13,914 nt of DNA, from contig DAOVKT010000064.1 of the NCBI GenBank assembly GCA_030631625.1, forward strand, positions 1 to 13,914, read 5' to 3'. The first letter of the stretch is position 1; every line of letters starts with the position of its first letter. The translations under genes were made by a program, and so were the position numbers. The DNA comes from JAGLTZ01 sp023135015 (lineage in GTDB: Bacteria; Blakebacterota; Blakebacteria; Blakebacterales; Blakebacteraceae). A model generated the notes under the pieces. The model did not search any database, was not told the DNA's origin, and saw only the letters and a list, made by a program, of their open reading frames with translations. Positions 1-6,054 of this stretch are shown one piece after another.

Positions 1-1011
1 CGCTATCGCATAAAGGTGGAGGAGATAGCAGCGCAGTGGGGGAAGGACCCTGACACCATCAAGAACGGCCTCCTCGTCCGGGAGAAAACAGTTCCCGGCA
101 TGGACGAAGATACGATCACCATCTCGGTGCAGGCGGCCAAGTACGCCGTACAGAGGGCACGTATAGATCCGCAGGAGATCGGCGCCGTCTACATCGGTTC
201 CGAGTCACATCCATATGCGGTGAAACCGAGCGGTACAGTGCTGATCGATGCGCTCGATATCGGCCCGGATGTCCACGTGGCGGATTACGAGTTTGCGTGC
301 AAGGCCGGCACCGAGGCGATGTACGTCGCCTACAGCCTCGTGAAGGCGGGGGAAATGAAGTACGCGATGGGCATAGGGGCGGACACCTCGCAGGGGGCAC
401 CGGGAGACGCCCTGGAGTTCACCGCATCGGCCGGCGGCTCAGCCTTCATCATGGGCTCGGAGAAAGTCGTGGTCGGGATCGAGGCCACCTATTCCTATAC
501 GACCGACACCGCGGACTTCTGGCGGCGTGAGATGCGCATGTACCCGAAGCACGGCGGACGCTTCACGGGTGAGCCTGCCTACTTCCGCCATGTGTTGGGT
601 GCGGGCAGGGGCATCATGGAGCGTGCCGGGCTCGAGGCCGGGGACTTCGCCTATGCCGTCTTCCACATGCCGAACGGCAAGTTCCCGATGAAGGCGGGCA
701 GGACCCTGGGGTTCGAGAAAGAGCAGATCGAGCCGGGCTGGGTGGTGCCGTTGATGGGCAACACCTATTCGGGATCATCGCCCACGGGGTTCGTGGCGAC
801 CCTCGATATCGCGAAGCCCGGGGACCGGATCCTCCTCGTCTCCTTCGGTTCCGGAGCGGGCAGTGACGCTTTCGTCTTCAGGGTGACCGAGGAGATCGAG
901 GCCGTGCGGGACCTGGCGCCCAGCTTCAAGTCACTGCTGGAAGAGAACAGGATCTACCTGAACTACGGGGAGTACGCGAAGTTCAGGGGCAAGATCCTGA
1001 TGAATGACTGA
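1..1011 (+). CDS. HMG-CoA synthase, archaeal type (5' end cut off by window edge)
   Basis: Condenses acetyl-CoA with acetoacetyl-CoA to give 3-hydroxy-3-methylglutaryl-CoA, the committed step into the mevalonate pathway; cytosolic. The frame is open from base 1 and its first residues (RYRIKVEEIA) match the early part of archaeal HMG-CoA synthases, so the true start lies roughly a dozen codons upstream and the GTG at 16 is probably internal. The initial-condensing-type thiolase fold is visible. The likely catalytic Glu is in GSESHPY (codon 202-204), the nucleophile Cys is in YEFACKAGT (codon 298-300), and the catalytic His is in AVFHMPNGKFP (codon 664-666). The protein ends near the normal family length of about 350 residues. 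It is followed after about 50 bases by a thiolase and then a DUF35 gene, the order known from archaea. Family assignment is secure. Use for isoprenoids rather than another branched-acyl pathway is inferred from context. Confidence 0.93.
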   Translation, partial: RYRIKVEEIAAQWGKDPDTIKNGLLVREKTVPGMDEDTITISVQAAKYAVQRARIDPQEIGAVYIGSESHPYAVKPSGTVLIDALDIGPDVHVADYEFACKAGTEAMYVAYSLVKAGEMKYAMGIGADTSQGAPGDALEFTASAGGSAFIMGSEKVVVGIEATYSYTTDTADFWRREMRMYPKHGGRFTGEPAYFRHVLGAGRGIMERAGLEAGDFAYAVFHMPNGKFPMKAGRTLGFEKEQIEPGWVVPLMGNTYSGSSPTGFVATLDIAKPGDRILLVSFGSGAGSDAFVFRVTEEIEAVRDLAPSFKSLLEENRIYLNYGEYAKFRGKILMND

Positions 1012-1051
1012 CCCGGAAGTGAAGAGTGATAACCCTTCCATGAGTTCAGGT

Positions 1052-1057
1052 AAGGAG
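1052..1057 (+). promoter_or_regulatory. Ribosome binding site that decides the thiolase start
   Basis: AAGGAG lies 2 bases before an ATG at 1060 and 8 bases before a second in-frame ATG at 1066. Normal spacing favours 1066, giving a protein beginning MREVAILGVG, which is where the family usually starts. Confidence 0.6.
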
Positions 1058-1065
1058 CAATGAGC

Positions 1066-2217
1066 ATGAGAGAGGTTGCTATTCTCGGTGTCGGCATGAC
1101 GCGGTTTGGCGAGCTCTGGGAGATGTCTCTGCGGAACATGTTCGCGGAGGCGGCCCTCGCCGCAATCGATGACGCCGGTGTCGATCATATAGATAGCATG
1201 TACGTGGGGTCGATGTCTTCCGGACTTTTCGTGCACCAGGAGCACATCGCCGCCATGCTGGCCGACTACCTGGGAGTAGCGGGTATCCCTTCGACGCGTG
1301 TGGAGTCAGCCTGCGCTTCAGGCGGACTCGCCGTACGCCATGCCCTGTTCGAAGTGGCGTCCGGCGCCAGTGATATTGTGCTGGCCGGAGGTGTCGAGAA
1401 GATGACCGATGGTGCGGACGCCACCGACGCGCTCGCCTCGGCCGCCGACCAGGAGTACGAGGCGTTCCACGGGATCACCTTTCCCGGCCTCTATGCGTTC
1501 ATAGCCAACGCCCACATGGACAGGTACGGCACGACCCGTGAGCAATTGGCAGACGTGGCGGTGAAGAACCACGACCACGGTTCGATGAATCCCAGGGCGC
1601 AGTTCCAATTCAAATTGACAAGGGAAGCGGTCATGAACTCCACCATGGTGGCTGAGCCGCTGCGGTTGCTGGACTGCTCGCCGGTCACCGACGGCGCCGC
1701 GGCCGTGATCGTCGCCTCCATGGACGTGGCACAGAAGATGGATCGACCGATCGTGAAGGTGATTGCGTCGGGTGCCGCCACGGGCGTGATGGCGCTGCAC
1801 TCCCGGAAGGATCCCACAACCATCCCCTCGGTAGGATTGGCTGCGGAGAGGGCTTTCAAGCAGGCCGATCTGACGCCGGAGAAGATCGACGTGGCCGAGG
1901 TGCACGACTGCTTCACGATCGCAGAGCTGGTCGTGACCGAAGAGATAGGCTTCGTGGAGTGCGGCAAGTCGGGTGAGGCGGTCTCCGCCGGCGAGACAAG
2001 ACTGGGGGGCAGGATCCCGATAAATACCAGCGGAGGGCTCAAGTCGAAGGGGCATCCGGTAGGCGCGTCCGGGACGGCCCAGATTATCGAGGTCGTCGAA
2101 CAGCTGCGGGGGGACATCGGTGACCGACAGGTCGAAGGCGCCCGCATCGGGTTGGCGCAGAACATGGGTGGTTCTGGCGCGAGCTGCGTGGTCCACATTC
2201 TGGAGGGCATGTCATGA
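1066..2217 (+). CDS. Acetyl-CoA C-acetyltransferase (lipid-transfer/SCP-x type thiolase)
   Basis: Predicted to join two acetyl-CoA into acetoacetyl-CoA and hand it to the adjacent HMG-CoA synthase. The nucleophilic Cys is in VESACASGG (codon 1312-1314). The usual mid-protein NEAF segment of classical thiolases is replaced by VHDCFTIAEL, as in the archaeal/SCP-x subgroup. The C-terminal active-site loop KSKGHPVGASG is present. Length is 383 residues from the chosen start (385 from the alternative ATG at 1060), full length for the family. The stop codon overlaps the next start by four bases (ATGA, 2214-2217), implying translational coupling to the DUF35 gene. In the archaeal complex this enzyme's intermediate reaches the synthase through a shared CoA site. 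That partnership is known for the family and only inferred here. A biosynthetic acetoacetyl-CoA role fits the neighbours better than beta-oxidation. Confidence 0.9.
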   Translation: MREVAILGVGMTRFGELWEMSLRNMFAEAALAAIDDAGVDHIDSMYVGSMSSGLFVHQEHIAAMLADYLGVAGIPSTRVESACASGGLAVRHALFEVASGASDIVLAGGVEKMTDGADATDALASAADQEYEAFHGITFPGLYAFIANAHMDRYGTTREQLADVAVKNHDHGSMNPRAQFQFKLTREAVMNSTMVAEPLRLLDCSPVTDGAAAVIVASMDVAQKMDRPIVKVIASGAATGVMALHSRKDPTTIPSVGLAAERAFKQADLTPEKIDVAEVHDCFTIAELVVTEEIGFVECGKSGEAVSAGETRLGGRIPINTSGGLKSKGHPVGASGTAQIIEVVEQLRGDIGDRQVEGARIGLAQNMGGSGASCVVHILEGMS

Positions 2218-2606
2218 TTACGCCGAAGTATACACGCGAGATCCCGCAGCGCTACCGCCTGGAAGCGGGCAGGTGCACCGGGTGCGGCTTCATTGCGTTC
2301 CCGCCGCGACTGGTCTGCCCGGAGTGCGATTCAAGGGTCTTCGAGAAAATCTCTCTGACCCCATCCGGCACGATCCTGACCTACACGGTCGTGCATGTGG
2401 CGGCCGAAGAGTTCTCGACCGAAACGCCACTGCCGATAGCGATCATCGAGACCGACGACGGCGCCCGTCTCACCGCCCAGGTCGTGGACTGCGCCCCTGA
2501 GGAAGTGAAGATCGGCAAGCGTGTGAAGCTGATGTTCCGCTGCGTCCAGCGGGAGGGGCACTCGGGCATCCACCAGTACGGCTACAAGGCGGTCCTGGAG
2601 GACTGA
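2214..2606 (+). CDS. DUF35 zinc-ribbon/OB-fold acyl-CoA-associated protein
   Basis: Small 130-residue partner protein with no catalytic residues of its own. An N-terminal rubredoxin-like zinc ribbon has four cysteines (C21-x2-C24 and C35-x2-C38, in GRCTGCG and VCPECDSR). A DUF35 OB-fold follows (about residues 45-115), including the stretch TYTVVHVAAEEF and the typical IAIIETDDGARL strand. In the archaeal thiolase/HMG-CoA synthase complex the DUF35 protein bridges the two enzymes and helps form the shared CoA-binding channel (established for archaeal homologues, inferred here). Its ATG overlaps the thiolase stop. The gene ends only 20 bases from the end of the convergent transporter gene. No sign of truncation. 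Confidence 0.9.
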   Translation: MITPKYTREIPQRYRLEAGRCTGCGFIAFPPRLVCPECDSRVFEKISLTPSGTILTYTVVHVAAEEFSTETPLPIAIIETDDGARLTAQVVDCAPEEVKIGKRVKLMFRCVQREGHSGIHQYGYKAVLED

Positions 2607-2626
2607 TTACTACTGAGGTCGTCCTC

Positions 2627-4156
2627 TCAGCGGAAGATCACGTAAAGGACAACGGTCGCAGCGATTATCGTCAGCCCCCACATCTTTACTCCCGGACTCG
2701 ACTTCAGATCGATATCGACTCTCCTCGGCAGCACAACCGGCTCCTCGAGTGGCCGCATAACGGTTATTACCGCCAGTACGGCCATCAATATCAGACAGGT
2801 TATGCCCATATTGTTGGTGTAGTCGAGCCCTGGCCAGGGTGCGTAGGTCAGTACCGCGTATACCGGTATGCTCAGGATCATCCCCACGATGGCCGCCACC
2901 GGCGGGGTCCTCTTCACGAATATCCCGAAAATGAAAACGGCGACTATTCCCGGTGAGATAAATCCCCAGAAGGTCTGCACGTAGTCGAACACGCTCTCCA
3001 TCCCTGCGAGCAGGGGAGACCAGAGGCAGGCGATTATCACGAAAACACCCGTAGAGGTACGGCCGAAAGCGACCAGTTTCCGGGGGTCGGCGTCGGGATT
3101 CAGATGCCGTTTGTAAAGGTCGATCGTGAGGATGGTTGACGCTGAATTGAGCATCGAGTCGAGGCTCGACATCACCGCTCCGAAGAGTGCGGCAAACATT
3201 ATCCCCCGTAGCCCCGCAGGCAGGATGTTCCGCATCAGTACGGGGTAGGCCTCATTCACATCGGTGATCTGGCTGCCATAGAGCTGCCAGGCCATGATCC
3301 CGGGAAAGATGATGATGAACGGGATCAGCAGCTTCAGCATCGCCGCGAAGAGGATGCCACGCTGCCCCTCGGCGACGCTCTTCGAGCCCAGCGTCCGCTG
3401 GGTGATGAACTGATTGAGGCCCCAGTAGAAGAGGTTCGGCACCCAGATGCCGGCCAGCAGGATCGTCCATGGATAGTCGGGGTGATCTAATGGAAGGATC
3501 ACGTGCAGCTTGTCGGCGTTGTTCGAGAGGAACGGTCCAATACCGCCGACCGCCCTTAATGCCAGCACCGTGACCAGTACTCCTCCAAGCAGAAGAGCGG
3601 CTCCCTGGATCAGGTCGGACCACACCACCGCCTTCAACCCGCCGTAGATGGTGTAGGCACCGGCGAGTATCCCTATCAGCCAGATGCCGAAGATGACGTT
3701 GATGCCGAATATCGCCTTGAGCGCGATCGCCCCTGAATAGAGTACCGTTGCCATTGCGACAACCACATAGGCGACCATCATAAAGAACGCCATGATGGCC
3801 CGGGCGGCGGCGTTGTAGCGGTATTCGAGGAACTCGGGAATTGTGTAGATCCCGCTGCGGAGGAACTTGGGAAGGAAGAAGATGGCAACAAAAACGAGTG
3901 TGATCGCTGCTATCCATTCATAGCTGGCTACAGCGAGCCCTGCACTCCCGAATCCCTTGCCCGCCTGTCCGACGAAGTGCTCCGAGGAGATGTTGGAGGC
4001 TATGAGCGAGAACCCGACAAGCCACCAGCTGAGTCCCCGGCCAGCCAGGAAGTAGTCCTCAGAGGTGTCTTCTTTCCGCGAAGCATAGAGCGAAACCACT
4101 ACGACGAAGCAGATAAATGCAGCGAAGGCGAACATATCGAACGGCGTCAGTTGCAT
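2627..4156 (-). CDS. SGLT-type sodium/solute symporter (SSS family), probable hexose transporter
   Basis: Inner-membrane Na+-coupled uptake carrier, 509 residues, with about 14 hydrophobic helices ending in a C-terminal one (GLTIIAATVVLYVIF), as in the Vibrio SGLT. Numbering from the chosen start, sugar contacts known from human SGLT1 can be aligned: N55 and H60 (SNISSEHFVG), E80 (ASYEW), Y244/W245 (FYWGLNQ), K259 (QRTLGSK) and Q394 (FDYVQTFWG). Sodium-site residues also align: S330/S331 (MSSLDSM) and the Asp in VVWSDLIQ. The start is set by AAGGAG (rev. comp. of 4163-4168), 6 bases before this ATG and 3 before an adjacent ATG ending at 4159. An in-frame ATG at 4234 would add 25 residues of implausible sequence through a hairpin. 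It is a single gene, convergent to the HMG-CoA operon. The substrate is probably glucose or galactose, but other polyols or sugars are possible. Confidence 0.92.
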   Translation of the reverse strand: MQLTPFDMFAFAAFICFVVVVSLYASRKEDTSEDYFLAGRGLSWWLVGFSLIASNISSEHFVGQAGKGFGSAGLAVASYEWIAAITLVFVAIFFLPKFLRSGIYTIPEFLEYRYNAAARAIMAFFMMVAYVVVAMATVLYSGAIALKAIFGINVIFGIWLIGILAGAYTIYGGLKAVVWSDLIQGAALLLGGVLVTVLALRAVGGIGPFLSNNADKLHVILPLDHPDYPWTILLAGIWVPNLFYWGLNQFITQRTLGSKSVAEGQRGILFAAMLKLLIPFIIIFPGIMAWQLYGSQITDVNEAYPVLMRNILPAGLRGIMFAALFGAVMSSLDSMLNSASTILTIDLYKRHLNPDADPRKLVAFGRTSTGVFVIIACLWSPLLAGMESVFDYVQTFWGFISPGIVAVFIFGIFVKRTPPVAAIVGMILSIPVYAVLTYAPWPGLDYTNNMGITCLILMAVLAVITVMRPLEEPVVLPRRVDIDLKSSPGVKMWGLTIIAATVVLYVIFR

Positions 4157-4176
4157 CATTTGCTCCTTACACAATC

Positions 4177-4201
4177 CCGGAACCCATGATAAGGATTCCG
4201 G
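4177..4201 (-). other. Hairpin 1 in the transporter leader
   Basis: Inverted repeat CCGGAACCC / GGATTCCGG with a 7-base loop (8 of 9 pairs), starting about 20 bases from the transporter start codon. No T-run follows on either strand, so it is not a classical intrinsic terminator. It could be an attenuation or mRNA-stability element. Confidence 0.5.
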
Positions 4202-4226
4202 TCTGGAGCCCGTTGGCGGCTCCAGA
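4202..4226 (-). other. Hairpin 2 in the transporter leader
   Basis: Perfect 9-base inverted repeat TCTGGAGCC / GGCTCCAGA around a 7-base loop, directly abutting hairpin 1. Both would be in the 5' untranslated leader if transcription starts from the candidate promoter at 4238-4266. No T-run follows. Confidence 0.55.
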
Positions 4227-4237
4227 ATTCGCACGGG

Positions 4238-4266
4238 AATGTAACAGGTTCGGGCCGGGGACTAAA
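4238..4266 (-). promoter_or_regulatory. Candidate promoter for the symporter gene
   Basis: Read on the minus strand: TTTAGT (4261-4266), a 17-base spacer, then TACATT (4238-4243). Matches to sigma-70 consensus are only 3/6 and 4/6, but spacing is ideal. The start point would fall about 70 bases before the coding region, just ahead of the two hairpins. Weak support. Confidence 0.25.
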
Positions 4267-4309
4267 GGGGTCTCTGACTTCCTATTACCTCTCGGGGTCG
4301 AGACGGGTC

Positions 4310-4315
4310 TACAAT
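4310..4315 (+). promoter_or_regulatory. Candidate -10 element for the nitroreductase operon
   Basis: TACAAT (4/6 to the -10 consensus) lies 84 bases before the ATG at 4400. The best upstream hexamer, TTACCT (4285-4290), has a 19-base spacer, so the pair is poor. It is offered because this is the only gap ahead of the four-gene + strand cluster. Confidence 0.2.
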
Positions 4316-4399
4316 GCTATTTCTGAGGAATGAGAGTTACACCGGGCAGATGGAAGGGAAGCCGGGCAGGAAGCAGAATGAAGGGCAGGCCTGCAGAAA

Positions 4400-4939
4400 A
4401 TGGACAACAGTAAATTGATGGAGATTATCAAATCCCGGCGCAGTATCCGGATGTTTCACCCGGATACGCTGACCCAGGAACAGATCGACACCCTCATCGA
4501 AGCTCTGCTCGCCGCCCCGAGTGCGGGTAACATGCAGAGCCGGCAATTTTTTTTCGTAACAGATAAAGAGCTGCAGCACGATCTAGCTCGTGCTGCGCTG
4601 GGCCAGGATTTCATTGCTGAAGCGCCGCTTGTCATAGTCGGTTGCACCGATGACAGCATAGAGCGCCGTTATGGAACACGCGGTCTTCACCTCTATTCCA
4701 TAATGGATGTGGCGGCGTCGGTGCAGAACGCTCTGCTGACAGCGCATTCAATGGGTCTTGGCGCATGCTGGGTGGGAGCATTCAACGAAGATGGAGTACA
4801 CATGATCCTCGATCTACCCCGGAACCTGCGACCAGTGGCCATGGTTCCGGTCGGGTACGCGGCCGAGAGTGCGGAGCCACCACCTCGTGTCAGAGTCGAA
4901 AGTGCTGTGAAATTCGTCCGCAGCTCCGATCAGCTCTGA
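4400..4939 (+). CDS. Nitroreductase-family FMN oxidoreductase
   Basis: Homodimeric FMN enzyme of the nitroreductase fold, 179 residues (usual length 170-220), cytosolic. The FMN phosphate and ring contacts typical of the family are present: KSRRSIR (residues 11-17), APSAGNMQSRQF (39-50), and the C-terminal GLGACWVGAF segment (119-128) that carries the second FMN-binding loop. No signal peptide. The ATG at 4400 has only a weak ribosome site. A stop in the same frame at 4379-4381 rules out a longer ATG-initiated form. The true electron acceptor cannot be read from sequence; members reduce nitro groups, quinones, enones or flavins, and some act on iodotyrosine or in cobamide synthesis. It is probably the first gene of an operon with the GH114-like gene 50 bases downstream, although that gene has its own ribosome site. 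Confidence 0.9.
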   Translation: MDNSKLMEIIKSRRSIRMFHPDTLTQEQIDTLIEALLAAPSAGNMQSRQFFFVTDKELQHDLARAALGQDFIAEAPLVIVGCTDDSIERRYGTRGLHLYSIMDVAASVQNALLTAHSMGLGACWVGAFNEDGVHMILDLPRNLRPVAMVPVGYAAESAEPPPRVRVESAVKFVRSSDQL

Positions 4940-4989
4940 CGAACAGGGCCCATAAAAGGCACCCTAACCATCAGCGAAAGGCGGCAGCA

Positions 4990-5985
4990 ATGAAGCTTCG
5001 CCACGGATCGCTATTAGCATTGACGGCAGGATTGTTGGTTGGATTCTCCAGCTGTGATGACTCTACATCAGAGCCAGAGACCAGTGGCCGCAATTACCGT
5101 CAGGATATGCGGGATTTCGTGCAGGCGATCAGCGGTTACGCGCGCGGATTCGACGCTGATTTCATGGTTATTCCACAGAACGGACACGAGCTGCTTTCAT
5201 CCTCCGGGGAATCGAGCGGGCCACCGGCAAGTACATACATCAGCGCGATAAGCGGAGTTGGGCGCGAGGACCTTTTCTACGGTTATAATACCGATAATGT
5301 GGCGACCCCGGCCACCGAGAGGGATTACATGCTCGGCTTCATGGATCTGGCCGAGGACAATGATGTCGAGGTTCTGGTCACCGACTACTGCTGGACGCAG
5401 TCGTACATGGACGATTCATATGACCAGAGTTTCTCACGGGGTTACATATCCTTCGCGGCCGATCACAGGGACCTGGACAACATTCCCGCATACCCCGCGA
5501 CTCCTTACAATATCAATGCCAGCGATGTGACAAGTCTGGCGGAGGCCGCGAATTTCCTCTATTTGCTCGATTCGTCACTCTTTGCGGACAAGACCGCCTT
5601 TCTGAACGCGATCGTGGCCACCGACTACGACGTCGTCATTATCGATCTCTTCTACGATCCCGGGCAGTTGGCACCGGCGGATGTCACCTCTTTGAAACTG
5701 AAGGACAACGGGGGTCACAGGCTGGTAATCGCTTACATGAGTATCGGCGAAGCTGAGGACTATCGCTATTACTGGCAATCGGGATGGGGGCCCGGCAATC
5801 CATCCTGGATTGCATCGGAGAATCCGAACTGGCCCGGAAATTACAAGGTCAGATACTGGGAAGCGGACTGGCAGAGCATCATCTACGGGAATGATGATTC
5901 ATATCTAAAGAAGATTATCGATGCGGGATTCGACGGTGTGTACCTGGATATCATCGACGCGTATGAGTTCTTCGAGAACAGATAG
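4990..5985 (+). CDS. GH114 / TM1410-family putative glycoside hydrolase, probable lipoprotein
   Basis: Predicted exported hydrolase related to endo-alpha-1,4-polygalactosaminidase (GH114; MJ1477/TM1410 family), 331 residues. The N-terminus (MKLRHG, hydrophobic LLALTAGLLVGF, then SSC at 20-22) looks like a lipoprotein signal with C22 acylated, though Phe at -3 is atypical for a lipobox. TIM-barrel signatures follow: a VVIIDLFYD strand with an acidic residue near 219, IAYMSIGEAEDYRYYW (248-262), and GFDGVYLDIIDAYEFF (313-328) with the D320/D323 pair expected in the active site. The start is supported by GAAAGG 8 bases upstream. Longer in-frame readings (from 4765) would overlap the nitroreductase gene out of frame and bury the signal peptide. 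The gene ends in tandem stops (TAGTAG). The polysaccharide substrate is unknown; a galactosamine-containing exopolymer is one option. Confidence 0.83.
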   Translation: MKLRHGSLLALTAGLLVGFSSCDDSTSEPETSGRNYRQDMRDFVQAISGYARGFDADFMVIPQNGHELLSSSGESSGPPASTYISAISGVGREDLFYGYNTDNVATPATERDYMLGFMDLAEDNDVEVLVTDYCWTQSYMDDSYDQSFSRGYISFAADHRDLDNIPAYPATPYNINASDVTSLAEAANFLYLLDSSLFADKTAFLNAIVATDYDVVIIDLFYDPGQLAPADVTSLKLKDNGGHRLVIAYMSIGEAEDYRYYWQSGWGPGNPSWIASENPNWPGNYKVRYWEADWQSIIYGNDDSYLKKIIDAGFDGVYLDIIDAYEFFENR

Positions 5986-6040
5986 TAGACAACCGGTTGA
6001 AGCGGAGCGTCCTATCAGTGGTTACACTAACAAATACAAT

Positions 6041-6054
6041 GGAGCCGTCTCTTG
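6041..6054 (+). promoter_or_regulatory. Ribosome site and TTG start of the GWxTD gene
   Basis: GGAG (6041-6044) lies 7 bases before TTG (6052). An in-frame TAA at 6028-6030 and the absence of any ATG or GTG between leave TTG as the only usual start ahead of the signal peptide. The nearby ATG at 6039 is out of frame. Confidence 0.7.

Noticed and set aside
1318..2196. 292-codon open frame on the minus strand across the thiolase gene
   Set aside because: Its product is low-complexity and rich in Arg, His and Gly, with no family features. It is antisense to a gene with clear catalytic motifs and is explained by GC-rich codon bias.
2613..2630. Possible bidirectional terminator between the convergent DUF35 and symporter genes
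   Set aside because: The stem CTGAG/CTCAG has only five pairs and no T-run on either side.
3252..3917. 221-codon second frame on the minus strand inside the symporter gene
   Set aside because: Same strand, shifted frame, Arg/His-rich product with no membrane segments; a shadow of the real transporter frame.
4546..4553. Run of eight T inside the nitroreductase gene, possible slippage or frameshift site
   Set aside because: The reading frame continues unbroken through QFFFV, matching the family; no evidence of frameshift.
4765..4989. N-terminal extension of the GH114-like gene
   Set aside because: It overlaps the nitroreductase gene in another frame and would place the signal peptide in mid-protein. 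The ATG at 4990 has a good ribosome site.
5990..5999. CAACCGGTTG palindrome, sharing AACCGGTT with 11762-11769
   Set aside because: Eight- to ten-base palindromes are expected by chance at this length; the two contexts share nothing else.
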